Shown one piece after another: positions 53,064-62,555 of a DNA stretch of 64,000 nt; the stretch's first letter is position 1; each line of letters starts with the position of its first letter. Source of the stretch: Haloarcula sp. CBA1127 (GTDB lineage: Archaea > Halobacteriota > Halobacteria > Halobacteriales > Haloarculaceae); assembly GCF_001485575.1 (NCBI RefSeq), contig NZ_BCNB01000002.1:62001-126000 (forward strand). The letters run 5' to 3'. A model generated the notes under the pieces. It was not told the DNA's origin, did not search any database, and saw only the letters and a program-made list of their open reading frames with translations. A program made the position numbers and the translations under genes.

Positions 53064-55556
53064 ATGTTAGACTATCAGAAATATATCGACATCTTGGACG
53101 ATTGGATTGTCAACCGTGACAAGACAGTCGTCGCCGTGTTCATCGTCACAACCCTCATTCTGTCGGCGGGGTTCGGCATGACTGCGACCGACTCGGGGAC
53201 ATCACAGTTCACCGACGGCGTTCCTGCACAGGAAGCGTTCGACGAGGTCAACGACAACTTCGAACGCGAACCGTTCGGTGAGGGGACCGGCTCTACGACG
53301 CTCATCCAGAAAGACCAGAACGTCCTGTCGAAGCCGGCCATCCTCAATATGCTGGAAGCCCAGAACCGGTTGACACAGCGCGAATCACAGGACGTTGTCG
53401 GAACGACGAGTGTCGCACAGGCCGTCGCACAGACGCTTGAGCCGGACGCGGAGACACTGCCCGAACAGATCGATGCCGTAGAAGCAGCCTCACAGTCGGA
53501 AATCAAATCGGCCACTCGAACGACGCTCGAGCGCCAGCCGGCAGTCGCAGGACTTCTCAGCAACGACCTGAACCGAGAAGAGCCGTCTGCATCGGCAACA
53601 CTGACGACTGTTACACACGAGGTGTCAGGTGTCTCAAGCAGTGCTGGGACAGAGGGCTCATCACCACTGACGCCCATTCAGCAGGAAGCGGAGTTTATCG
53701 TCAGTTCCGTCGACGGTGATATCTCTGTCTTCGGTAGTGGGCTCATTTCTGCCGAACTGAGCAGTGTCATCTCAGATTCGCTGGGACTCGTTGTCCCGGC
53801 TGCTGTGGTCCTGATTCTGTTCTTCCTCATTATCGCCTACCGGGACCCGTTTGATCTGCTCATTGGCCTCGTCTCCCTTGCGATGGCGATTGTCTGGACG
53901 TTCGGGTTCATGGGGTGGGCCGGTATCCCCTTCACCCAGATGCTGATCACAGTCCCGCCGTTGCTCCTCGCCATCGGAATCGACTTTGGGATTCACGCTG
54001 TGAACCGATATCGTGAAGAACGCGTCGAGGATGTCGAGCCAACGCCCGCAATGCGGACCGCAACAGATCAGTTGCTCCCGGCCTTTTTCATCGTGACAGG
54101 CACGACAGTGCTGGGATTCGCCGCCAACGGGACCAGTCAGCTCGGTCCGATCCGCGACCTCGGGTTTGTCGCCAGCGTCGGAATCATATTTACGTTCCTC
54201 ATCTTCGGTATCTTCCTGCCGTCGCTCAAGCACTTCACGGACCGGCAGCGGGTGCGATACGACCTCCCCGAATTCAGTATCGCCCCAATCGGTTCTGAGG
54301 ACTCCGCAGTCGGTAAATCGCTTACTGTTGGCGTCACAATCGCCCGCCGGGCCCCGTACGTATTCTTCGCTCTCGTGCTGGTGTCTACGGCAGCCATGGG
54401 GGCGTATGGAACTGGAATCGATACCCGGTTCACCACTGAAGACTTCCTCCCGCCGGAGGAGAACCCCGGATACGTCGAGGTCTTGCCGGAAGCTGTTGCT
54501 CCGAGCGAGTACACAGTCACGAAACAGATAAATTATCTTGAGGACACCTTCGAGAGCGGCGAGAGTGACACAGTAACGATATACGCCGAAGGATCGTTAC
54601 AGGATGGAACAGCGTTAGAGGAAATCTACCGGGCGAATCAGGACCCACCCGATTCATTTGTCACAGCCGGCGGAAGTGCAGATACGACAAGTATCCTTAC
54701 GGTGATTAACCGCTACGAGCGTGCTTCACCGGAGTTCCGACAACTCGTCGCCCAGAACGACCAGAACGGGAACGGCGTTCCCGACCAGAACCTTCCGACT
54801 ATCTACAACGCGCTGTATGACTCACCGTACGGTGACCGCGCGGCATCGTACATGACTGACGACTACACGCGCACGCGAATCGTGTACTCTGTTGAGTCCG
54901 ATGCGAGTCAACAGGAAGTGACAGATGACACGAGAGCCGTTGCTGAGGAGTTCCGGATGGAGGCGACCGCAACCGGCAGCGTTGTGGTGTTAAAAGCCGT
55001 CTCGGATGTAATCGCAGAATCAGCGTACATAAGCCTGGGTCTCGCAATTCTCGCGTCTGCAGCGTTCCTGTTCTTCGCTTACTGGCTCCTCGAACGCCGT
55101 CCCGGGCTCGGGGCTGCGAACCTCATCCCGATACTGCTTACCATTGCTGCCTTGGCTGCGACCATGCGATATCTGGACATCCCATTTAATGTCCTCACCG
55201 GAACGACGTTATCGATCGGAATTGGGCTCGGTATCGATTACTCCGCCCACCTTGTCCATCGGTTCTCCGAGGAGTACCGCGGCGACGTCGGCCTGCTTGA
55301 AGCACTCGACATTAGCGTCCGGGGAACAGGTGGCGCACTCGCGGGCAGTATGATCACCACAACTTCCGGTACCGGAGTGCTCGTCCTCGCAGTCGTCCCG
55401 ATCCTGGGCCAATTCGGGCTGTTGATTGCCCTCAGCGTCCTCTATTCGTTCGTAGCGTCCATACTGGTACTCCCGACCTCGATCGTCATCTGGGACCGCA
55501 GCCGTGGAACGCTCGAGACCCTCCTCTCGTCGCGCAAATCATGGAGTGCGAATTAA
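53064..55556 (+). CDS. MMPL/RND-family export permease
   Basis: 830 residues. The topology is that of MMPL/RND: one N-terminal helix (about 24-45), a large outer loop (46-240), five helices (about 242-390), a second helix and outer loop (about 435-650), and five more helices (about 655-815). Inner charged motifs such as IGIDFGIHAVNRYREE and IGLGIDYSAHLVHRFSEE occur at the equivalent place in each half, as expected for a proton-driven pump. The substrate is unknown. It is cotranscribed with the COG1361 gene and flanked by two TetR regulators. Confidence 0.92.
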   Translation: MLDYQKYIDILDDWIVNRDKTVVAVFIVTTLILSAGFGMTATDSGTSQFTDGVPAQEAFDEVNDNFEREPFGEGTGSTTLIQKDQNVLSKPAILNMLEAQNRLTQRESQDVVGTTSVAQAVAQTLEPDAETLPEQIDAVEAASQSEIKSATRTTLERQPAVAGLLSNDLNREEPSASATLTTVTHEVSGVSSSAGTEGSSPLTPIQQEAEFIVSSVDGDISVFGSGLISAELSSVISDSLGLVVPAAVVLILFFLIIAYRDPFDLLIGLVSLAMAIVWTFGFMGWAGIPFTQMLITVPPLLLAIGIDFGIHAVNRYREERVEDVEPTPAMRTATDQLLPAFFIVTGTTVLGFAANGTSQLGPIRDLGFVASVGIIFTFLIFGIFLPSLKHFTDRQRVRYDLPEFSIAPIGSEDSAVGKSLTVGVTIARRAPYVFFALVLVSTAAMGAYGTGIDTRFTTEDFLPPEENPGYVEVLPEAVAPSEYTVTKQINYLEDTFESGESDTVTIYAEGSLQDGTALEEIYRANQDPPDSFVTAGGSADTTSILTVINRYERASPEFRQLVAQNDQNGNGVPDQNLPTIYNALYDSPYGDRAASYMTDDYTRTRIVYSVESDASQQEVTDDTRAVAEEFRMEATATGSVVVLKAVSDVIAESAYISLGLAILASAAFLFFAYWLLERRPGLGAANLIPILLTIAALAATMRYLDIPFNVLTGTTLSIGIGLGIDYSAHLVHRFSEEYRGDVGLLEALDISVRGTGGALAGSMITTTSGTGVLVLAVVPILGQFGLLIALSVLYSFVASILVLPTSIVIWDRSRGTLETLLSSRKSWSAN

Positions 55557-55701
55557 TGCGATCCACTCACTTCGGTTCCTGCTTACCTGAGATTCGTCGT
55601 GACCAAACTGAACGAACTGGCCAGAATCGCTCGGGCACCGCGCTAGAACAAGCGGCACCGTACTGCCACCACATCCACAGTCAGGAGGGGCGACTGTCTG
55701 T

Positions 55702-56298
55702 ATGACTAAAGAGAGCGACGCCCTCTGTGAAACTGAAAAAGAAATTATGTACGCAACTCACCGAGCGCTTGTTAACAGCGGGTACGCTGAGCTCTCGATA
55801 TCGCGTATCTCTGATGAACTCGACAAGGCCAAGTCGACGATATACCATTATTACGAGTCGAAAGACGCGCTGCTACTCCGGTTTCTCAGATTCACCGTTG
55901 ACCGATTCGAGGCGACAATCAACACCAGCATCGGTGACAACCCAAAAGAAGACCTCAACCACATCATCAGAACGCTCCTCCCGTGCCAGCTACCGGAGGA
56001 AAAACGCCAGCTACACAGTGTTTTAGTCACGCTCTCCCCGCAAGCACTCGAGCGGGCGGTGTTTCGCGAGCAGTTCACCGAGATCGATACTCGACTCGCT
56101 ACAATCATCGAAAAAACCGTTCGTCGAGGCGTTGATGCGGGCGTGTTTCGTGATGTCGACCCGACGCATGCGGCCGAACACATACTAGCAACGATTAAAG
56201 GAACCATGTATAGCCGTCTCACGACCAACCGTGAAGCTGCGACGGCCGCAGCGAAAGCGTCTCTGTCCTCGTACATCGATTCGCATCTGGTTTTGTAG
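55702..56298 (+). CDS. TetR/AcrR family transcriptional regulator
   Basis: 198 residues. HTH: EIMYATHRALVNSGYAELSI, then SRISDELDKAKSTIYHYY. The ligand domain begins KDALLLRFLRFTVDRFEATI. It shares the overall layout of the 50006-50605 regulator but is clearly a distinct protein. It lies 145 bp after the transporter. A 6-bp inverted repeat (acagtc at 55677, gactgt at 55692) with a purine-rich aggagg between the arms precedes the ATG and might allow autoregulation or translation control. Confidence 0.9.
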   Translation: MTKESDALCETEKEIMYATHRALVNSGYAELSISRISDELDKAKSTIYHYYESKDALLLRFLRFTVDRFEATINTSIGDNPKEDLNHIIRTLLPCQLPEEKRQLHSVLVTLSPQALERAVFREQFTEIDTRLATIIEKTVRRGVDAGVFRDVDPTHAAEHILATIKGTMYSRLTTNREAATAAAKASLSSYIDSHLVL

Positions 56299-56488
56299 TT
56301 CCTGCCGGTCTGGCTCCCGGTGAACTATCTCTGCCACACGGTCTGGAACAAGCTAATCACAGGCTATTCGCCTGCGGAACGACGGAGGTTGTGAAATTAT
56401 CGAGGATTACTGTTTCTTATAGTGTGTTCCTGCCCGGAAAGACAGTGCAGTGGAGCCGACTGCCCCCCAGCCTCTGGGTGTCCTTCAA

Positions 56489-57145
56489 TTAATAGCCGAG
56501 GTGTTCGCGGATGAGGACAACGGTAGTGCGACCTTCTTCGAGCTCTTGGCGGAGGATGAGCTGTTTGGCAATTGCGGAGCCGACGCCGTAGGCCTCCTTC
56601 GCGCGTTCGTTTTCGAGGGGGTAGGCGACGGTTTCCAGTCGGTCGAGCGCGTCTTCGAGTGTCGGTACGATCTTGTTCACGCCACTGACGATGACGACGT
56701 TACTGGCCGCGAACGGATACGCACCGATGCGGCTCCCCGAACGGTCTGCCGCGACGAGTTCGCCGGTCTGTGAAATGCCGTTGATGCCGCCGAGGAAGTA
56801 GTCGGCTGTCTGTGACTCTCGGCGGGCAGCCTGGCGCTTTGCGTCGTCGTCGATACTCCAGATCTCGTCGGGAAGACTCTCCCACTCGTGGTCTCCATCA
56901 CTCAGGTACTCGTCGAACCCGATCTCTTCGAGTGTCGTCGAGTGGCCGTTCATCACAGACGCTTCTGCCGGGATGAGTGACTGCAGTTCCGCGAGCGCAT
57001 CGTCGGCCGAGTCAACGACGATGACATCGAACCCGTTTGCCTCTAGGTTCTCGACGGTCTCCTCGATGGTTTCTTCGGAGGCCAGTTCGTCCAGTGATTC
57101 GTCGATATCCGCGTCGTCAGCGTAATCTGATTTCTGTTGAGACAT
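56489..57145 (-). CDS. LUD-domain (LutC/YkgG-type) protein
   Basis: 218 residues. An acidic N-terminus (1-30) precedes the LUD domain, with the alpha/beta motif VMNGHSTTLEEIGF, DYFLGGINGISQTGEL and VVIVSGVNKIVPTLEDAL. LUD proteins (LutB/LutC) are parts of iron-sulphur lactate oxidation complexes; here the lutA/lutB partners are missing, so a different or regulatory role is possible. It is the only LUD gene in the window. Confidence 0.85.
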   Translation of the reverse strand: MSQQKSDYADDADIDESLDELASEETIEETVENLEANGFDVIVVDSADDALAELQSLIPAEASVMNGHSTTLEEIGFDEYLSDGDHEWESLPDEIWSIDDDAKRQAARRESQTADYFLGGINGISQTGELVAADRSGSRIGAYPFAASNVVIVSGVNKIVPTLEDALDRLETVAYPLENERAKEAYGVGSAIAKQLILRQELEEGRTTVVLIREHLGY

Positions 57146-57435
57146 ATTTTGTCGGTAGGTGTATCAGCGTCAACACGAAGACGTAGCTAGCACAAAAGTG
57201 CTCGCGGACACCGGTGTCAGGTAGTTACACCGGTGATACTCCAGCCTCAGACAGGGTGAAATATGCGGACGGAACCTCTGTGAACACCGTTTTCTGGGCT
57301 TAAGAATTTCATACCCGGATGTGATCGGATTCGCTTCTGTCCCGAAACATCACGGGGTGGCTGTGATATCAATTGCTGAAAACCGGGGAGTAGCATATAT
57401 TGCGCTCTATTCATCATGTTACAGTATCAATGCAA

Positions 57436-57618
57436 ATGGATCGGAAGGAAACTACAGACACTACTGGGATTCCCTCGAAGATGGTACTGTTCTGTCCCGA
57501 CTGTGATTTTGAGAGCGGGATGGTTGGTGGAGACTGGGACGTTTCCAGCACCGGACGTACGACCCGCTATCACTGCCCGCGATGCCAGCACTCGTTCGGT
57601 GTTTCCAACCGACGATGA
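57436..57618 (+). CDS. Small zinc-ribbon protein (DUF8106-like)
   Basis: About 60 residues from the ATG at 57436 (57430 also possible). Two CxxC pairs form a zinc ribbon: CPDC and CPRC, in KMVLFCPDCDFESGMVG and TTRYHCPRCQHSFGV. Similar proteins with the start MDRKETT...KMVLFCPDC are widespread in haloarchaea; their role is unknown. Confidence 0.75.
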   Translation: MDRKETTDTTGIPSKMVLFCPDCDFESGMVGGDWDVSSTGRTTRYHCPRCQHSFGVSNRR

Positions 57619-57696
57619 CGCATAGGCAGAGTATGTTGGACGCAGACGGATTGCACGTCCGGTAACACCGAAGATACTGTAACGCTGGATTTAGTA

Positions 57697-58680
57697 TCAG
57701 TCGTCGCTCGGCACGGCCTTGACGGATTTCTGTCCGTCGTCCTGCCAGCTAAAGAAGCTCGCCAGCGCCGGCCCGGTGATGTTGTGCCAGACGCTGAACA
57801 GCGCCGGAATGAGTGCGGCTGCAGGCTCGAACAGCGTCGTTGCCAGCGCAACGGCCAGCCCGCTGTTCTGGAGCCCGACCTCGAACGCACAGGTTCGAAC
57901 ACGGTCTTTTGACATCCCAGTTGCCCGACCGACACCGTATCCCGAGCCAAGCCCGATAGCGTTGTGGGCAATGACCGCTACGAGCACAAGCAGACCAGCA
58001 GTGAGAATGTTGTCCACGTTCGCACCCACGACGCCAGCGACGATGGCGACGATGGCGGCGACACTGATAACTGGGAACACATCGGTACCGATTTCAGCGG
58101 CTTTGGGCGAATAGCGGTCCAGCAGATACCGGATCGTGAACCCGAACAACACTGGAATAATGACGATCTGAATGATGCTCTGGAACATCTCCGCGAAGGT
58201 GACGTTGATCTGCTCGCCGAGGGTAAACACTACCCAGGCCGGCATCACGATCGGCGCTGCAAGGGTGGTAAGCGTCGTGATCGCGACGGACAGCGCCACG
58301 TCGCCCCGACCGAGATACGTCATCACGTTCGATGCTGTTCCACCGGGAGCGGCACCGACCAGAATGAGACCGATACCGACAGCGTCCGGAAGGTCAAGCA
58401 GGACATACAGCCCGTACGCGGCGGCAGGCATCACTAGCCACTGTGTGACAGCGCCGATGCCGATATCCACCGGTTCCTCGATTAGTCGGCGAAAGTCTGT
58501 CGGCTGAAGCGTCAACCCCATCCCGAGCATTATCAGCCCGAGTAGCGGGGACACGTAGTCCAAAACTGGGACGAACGGGCCCGGCCTGACGAGAGCAATA
58601 CCTGCCAGAAGGATTACCCAGACAACGAAGTACTTGCTTGCGGCCCGACTCACCGCTCGAAGCGTCGATATCGAAGTCAC
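57697..58680 (-). CDS. Bile acid:sodium symporter (BASS) family transporter
   Basis: 327 residues from a GTG at 58680, with 9-10 predicted helices. Family features are LGLIMLGMGLTLQPTDFRRL, GLILVGAAPGGTASNVMTYL and the C-terminal FEVGLQNSGLAVALATTLF, which corresponds to the sodium-site crossover region. It should import or export an organic anion together with sodium. The substrate is not predictable. It is convergent with the zinc-ribbon gene. Confidence 0.9.
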   Translation of the reverse strand: MTSISTLRAVSRAASKYFVVWVILLAGIALVRPGPFVPVLDYVSPLLGLIMLGMGLTLQPTDFRRLIEEPVDIGIGAVTQWLVMPAAAYGLYVLLDLPDAVGIGLILVGAAPGGTASNVMTYLGRGDVALSVAITTLTTLAAPIVMPAWVVFTLGEQINVTFAEMFQSIIQIVIIPVLFGFTIRYLLDRYSPKAAEIGTDVFPVISVAAIVAIVAGVVGANVDNILTAGLLVLVAVIAHNAIGLGSGYGVGRATGMSKDRVRTCAFEVGLQNSGLAVALATTLFEPAAALIPALFSVWHNITGPALASFFSWQDDGQKSVKAVPSDD

Positions 58681-59125
58681 ATATCTGGATGATGAACAAT
58701 GTAGAAAAGGTTTACTTTGGGCGACTGTAATGCCGGATAACGAAGACCAAATACAGGACAGTTGCTGGTTCTTCGGAATCCTGGCCGATTGTCGGGACCG
58801 GGAGTGACCTAGATTTCGACTTGGACATCTAGTGCTGAGTCCAGTAATACACTCGGCATCACACGTGTTTAGCGTCTCTCACCAGAGTACGCCATCGGGA
58901 CACTGGGAACGCGATAGATCGGATCAGGTAATCACGTTCTTGAGCGGGTGAGTGTACCTACAAAGATAACACAGTATATCCACTACTACACAATTATAAA
59001 CTTCGCAGATCCGCAGGTATGTTCTGTGTTTCCTTCATTAGACATGGATAATGCGGTACGGGAGCTGAAACACTACCGCTGTGTTTTTATATGTGGGTAC
59101 AGTATTGATTGACGGAAACAATACT
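58681..59125. other. Intergenic region with an inverted repeat at the tusA start
   Basis: About 445 bp without a supported gene. At its right edge is a 7-bp inverted repeat, agtattg (59101-59107) and caatact (59119-59125), immediately before the ATG and after a TATA-like tttttatatg (59084-59093). It could be an operator. Confidence 0.4.
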
Positions 59126-59278
59126 ATGCTCGACCACGAACTTGCTCAGACACTGAATGTCACAGCGAAGAACTGTCCGATGCCGGAAATCAAGGCGAAC
59201 CAAGCTATTGACGAGCTATCGTCCGGTGAAAAAGAGGGTAGGGACGTTCTCAAACATTACGTCCGCAGAACGGAGTAA
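59126..59278 (+). pseudogene. tusA: TusA/SirA-family sulphur carrier with internal deletion
   Basis: 50 residues. The N-terminus is typical TusA (NVTAKNCPMPEIKANQAID, with the CPxP cysteine) and the last residues (DVLKHYVRRTE) match the normal TusA C-terminus. The middle of the domain, about 30 residues that usually carry the third and fourth structural elements, is missing without loss of frame. The protein is unlikely to fold as a normal TusA, so the gene looks decayed, although the start and stop are intact. Confidence 0.7.
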
Positions 59279-59422
59279 CACGATGACTATGGGGCCTCAA
59301 CAGGCGGCTACTGTAGATGTACCACCTGACTACGACAGGAGTAATTCCGCCAATAGTGTCGACTCGGGGCTGGCTGCCCAGCACACGACCGAGTCGAATC
59401 TCCAGTTACTCATCTCCCACTC

Positions 59423-60121
59423 ATGACACGGGTATCAGACAAGGACGTCGACGCGACCGACTCGACACATCGGGAAGTCGGCGAGGGCCTGCTAGAGGAG
59501 GATATGGGTCCGAGTTCAGCCATGGCTCATCTTTACCGCGGCGAGATCCATCGGATGAAGTTCTGGCGCGAACGCCTCGACCGGACCACCAACTGGGCAG
59601 TGCTGGTAATCTCTGCAATCCTCACGTGGGCCTTCTCGCGGCCGGACATCCCTCATTACATCCTCTTGATCGGAACGGCCACGCTAGCAGTGTTTCTGTT
59701 CATCGAGGCCAGGCGATATCGAGGATACGACATCTGGCGAAGCCGAGTCAGAACATTGCAAGCAAACGTCTTCGCCTACGGGCTAGACCCAGCTGCAGGT
59801 GTGGCCGACCCGGACTGGCGCAAATCACTGAGTGAGGATTACCGACAGCCGACAATCAAGATCAGCACGGAAGAAGCTATCGCGCACAGACTCCGGCGAG
59901 TGTACCTCCCGCTTTTCACCGTCTTGCTAACTGCATGGCTGGTCCGAATCACCGTGTTCAGTCCTGGCCTGTGGACGGAGAGCGCCGCTATCGGAATGCT
60001 TCCCGGCGTCGTCGTCATCGGCACTGTCGGACTACTATACGCCGCTGCAATCGTAATCGCTGTCCGCCCCAGAACATGGCACGCAAAAGGAGAGCTTCGG
60101 TCTGAGGACCTCCGTCAATAA
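59423..60121 (+). CDS. DUF2270 membrane protein
   Basis: 232 residues. The DUF2270 pattern is clear (MAHLYRGEIHRMKFWRERLD, TTNWAVLVISAILTWAFS, RRYRGYDIWRSRVRTLQ). Four membrane helices are predicted (about 57-75, 80-95, 165-185, 193-213). The role of the family is unknown, but it is common in haloarchaea. It lies 144 bp downstream of the broken tusA gene on the same strand. Confidence 0.88.
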   Translation: MTRVSDKDVDATDSTHREVGEGLLEEDMGPSSAMAHLYRGEIHRMKFWRERLDRTTNWAVLVISAILTWAFSRPDIPHYILLIGTATLAVFLFIEARRYRGYDIWRSRVRTLQANVFAYGLDPAAGVADPDWRKSLSEDYRQPTIKISTEEAIAHRLRRVYLPLFTVLLTAWLVRITVFSPGLWTESAAIGMLPGVVVIGTVGLLYAAAIVIAVRPRTWHAKGELRSEDLRQ

Positions 60122-60403
60122 GGTAGTGATTGGCATTTCTCGAAGTCCAATGGGAACATGTAACAATGGCACGTGCTGTGGGTCGTCGATAACGAACACG
60201 AAATAACCGGTCAGTTCATCTGGCCTCTACACCAGTGTCGATGCACTATTAGAGGATTTTTCGCTATCCAAATGTAACCAACTGGAAACTACGATTAGTA
60301 GCACATACCAATCAGGCTGGGACATGACGACTCAACCTTCGGTACTACTGCCCCGGGATGGGCACCAGTACAGTACTCCGGCTACAGCAGAGGAGGGTCA
60401 CCA

Positions 60404-60841
60404 GTGACCACGCTTGCACGCAATATCAGTTCCTGGCTACTCATCGCTACTGTGGTGGCCACCAGTGGGACAGTCGGGACGACAGTTGCATTTCAGGATT
60501 CTGCACAGGACATACAAACAGAGAACGAAGCTCTCCACGCTGAAAACGAGGAATTGCGTGAACAACTGAGCGAAACCCGGGAAGACGAAAAGGCCGCAAA
60601 ATCTCGGGCTGAAGACCTCAACAAACAGTTAAAAACACGTAACGAGGACGTAGACACACTTGTTTCGGAACTAGAAAAGAAAGAAAAAATGCTAAATGCT
60701 AGCCAAGCCCGGCTCGCGGAGTCCCGAGAAAACCGAGCGGGCATGTCACGGTCCGAAATGAAGAAACGGCTCGATTATCTCTGTGCACAGCCGGAGAACA
60801 GGGATCGATTTGGATGTCAGAAGTTCGGTCCCGGTGGGTGA
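60404..60841 (+). CDS. Secreted coiled-coil protein
   Basis: 145 residues from a GTG at 60404. A signal-like helix (about 10-28) ends in GTTVAFQDSAQ. Residues 34-105 form a strong, Glu/Lys-rich coiled coil (TENEALHAENEELREQLSE...). The C-terminal 35 residues carry two cysteines (YLCAQPENRDRFGCQKFG). No family is recognised. A surface or extracytoplasmic scaffold role is possible. Confidence 0.75.
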   Translation: MTTLARNISSWLLIATVVATSGTVGTTVAFQDSAQDIQTENEALHAENEELREQLSETREDEKAAKSRAEDLNKQLKTRNEDVDTLVSELEKKEKMLNASQARLAESRENRAGMSRSEMKKRLDYLCAQPENRDRFGCQKFGPGG

Positions 60842-61323
60842 TAACTGAGAGCTTGGCCCTCGAGTAAGCCACATTTCAGAACCGCTGAGTCAGTTCTATT
60901 CTGTTGGCTGTGGCCATTGTACGATCTCCCACCCCGTGTGGTGAAATTCTTTGAGGTATAGCCAACGGTGACAGTTACGGGAGCTACTGCACGTTACCCG
61001 GAATACCATTCTGTAGCTCGGTCTTACCTGCTCATCAGCGTTCTTGGAAGAGCGATGGGAGACCGTTCTTAGTCGACGGAAATCTGTGCTTGACTCCGCC
61101 ATGGAGTCTCACAACCTCGGAGGATAGATTTGTTGTGTCCCTTTCTATCGGTGTAGGCGGTAGTGAACTACTCGATCAATACAGCTGCATATCGATCACC
61201 GATCAAGTGTCAAGAGATTATGCGGCCCGGTGGACACCGAGAGGAACACAGCGGAATGCAACACGTCTGTTCGCCCGTCGAAAAGTGTTTTACGTGATTG
61301 TCTGCTAGGTGGTTGGTGTACTG
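60842..61323. other. Intergenic region
   Basis: About 480 bp. A minus-strand frame at 60896-61102 has a Cys/His/Trp-rich end (CSSSRNCHRWLYLKEFHHTG) but no recognised family and is not called as a gene. Confidence 0.4.
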
Positions 61324-61656
61324 ATGGAGCGGAGTATCGAGATCTCAGGCAACTCGATCGTATACCTCTTCTACGCGGTTTCGCTGGCTATCGTCCCGGT
61401 TTTGTTCTACTTCGTCGTATGGCCGCTGGATAATCTCACCAGCCTCGCTGCGGCTGGCGTACTCGCCGTGCTGGTTCTCGTGGCGGTGGCTGATTTCTGG
61501 TACTGGAAGACCGGCAAGTTGCGGGCACACCTCAGTAAAACTGCGAAGCGGGACCTCCCGTACGACATCACATACATCCCCTTTGCGGACCCCGGGCATA
61601 TGGCCAAAGATTCCTGGCACAAGGCGGTCCGTCGCTTGCGTGGTGAGGACGACTAA
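61324..61656 (+). CDS. Small membrane protein
   Basis: About 110 residues from the ATG at 61324 (an in-frame start at 61309 is possible). Two hydrophobic helices (about 14-34 and 42-62) precede a cytoplasmic-looking tail with basic residues (KTGKLRAHLSKTAKRDLP). The family is not recognised. Confidence 0.6.
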   Translation: MERSIEISGNSIVYLFYAVSLAIVPVLFYFVVWPLDNLTSLAAAGVLAVLVLVAVADFWYWKTGKLRAHLSKTAKRDLPYDITYIPFADPGHMAKDSWHKAVRRLRGEDD

Positions 61657-61969
61657 TCCCTCGACTGGACATCTGCGCATCGAAATGGCAGTGCATCACC
61701 GGACAGAAGCTAAAGAGAAGAACGGCTCTGCTGAAATCAACAGCGGCTGATACAAATGAGGTGCTGCATAGAAGGCGTGGATAGGTCACCAGTTCGGCAC
61801 ACGATTTCACCGACTCGAATTGGTCAGTATAGAGGATATACGTACCTTTTTGAGTAACCAAAGGCAGGGCTTGCAATGCGAGACGTGTGGACTGGGGCTG
61901 TCAGCCGCCGTGGCGGTAGGCAGTGCCCTTCGTCACGACTCGTCGTCCCGGTCCCGCCAGAGCAGGTAG
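61657..61969. other. Intergenic region
   Basis: 310 bp between the small membrane protein and the transposase remnant. No gene is supported; a stretch after 61875 reads open for a short distance in several frames but is not family-like. Confidence 0.35.
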
Positions 61970-62149
61970 TCAAAGGACTACCGCGTCCGGTTGTTCTACT
62001 TCGTGTTCGCGGTACTCTTGTACAATATCTGGCGGCTCACGGACTTCCTGCTGAAAGCGGGTGTCGACGACGAGATGGACTACGAACCAGTGTTGACCGC
62101 AGGCGAATGCATCGAGATCCTCGTTTCGGCGTTACTCCCACCCGACTGA
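61970..62149 (+). pseudogene. Transposase C-terminal remnant (ISH3/IS4-type)
   Basis: A 59-codon tail without a start: a stop lies directly upstream (61967-61969), then SKDYRVRLFYFVFAVLLYN, IWRLTDFLLKAGVDDEMDYE and PVLTAGECIEILVSALLPPD, ending in TGA at 62147. The YRVRLFYFVFAVLLYN pattern is the conserved C-terminal segment of haloarchaeal IS4/ISH3-like transposases. The rest of the element was not recognised, so this is a relic. Confidence 0.7.
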
Positions 62150-62555
62150 CCGGCTGGGCGCCCTCTGAGTCCGCTGCTCGTGAGTGGCGACACTATTCAG
62201 CAGCGCCTGAATTACGAGATTCCTCACGTCTATCCGACAATTGCCTCCATACCCGGCCGATATCGACCGTTGACCGCCGAGAAAATCACGACTCGAGGCA
62301 GATTCGTCCCAAACACGAGCGTATCCTCCGAAACAGTGGAGTCTACAGAATCCGATTTAGTATAGCGGTATGTGATTTATGTGCTGCGGTAATTCGATCG
62401 CCAGTATTTGTCTTGTTGTGGGTTTCTGCATGAGAAAACAATACAAGACAAACTATTAGTCGTACGACTAATATACGCTACATACGAAAAATCGGTGATT
62501 CAGACGAACCAGCTAGAACAGTTCGTCGGTTACTGCCGCTCCACCCCAAAACCCA
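62150..62555. other. Intergenic region before the recombinase
   Basis: About 400 bp, probably including the right end of the decayed IS. No gene is supported. The AT-rich 62440-62490 should hold the recombinase promoter. Confidence 0.35.

Noticed and set aside
60896..61102. 68-codon minus-strand frame with a Cys/His/Trp-rich end
   Set aside because: Possibly a small zinc protein, but no paired CxxC motif and no family match.
61876..62433. 185-codon plus-strand frame
   Set aside because: It overlaps the transposase remnant, which in another frame has a clear family match; this frame is rich in Arg/Ser without family features.
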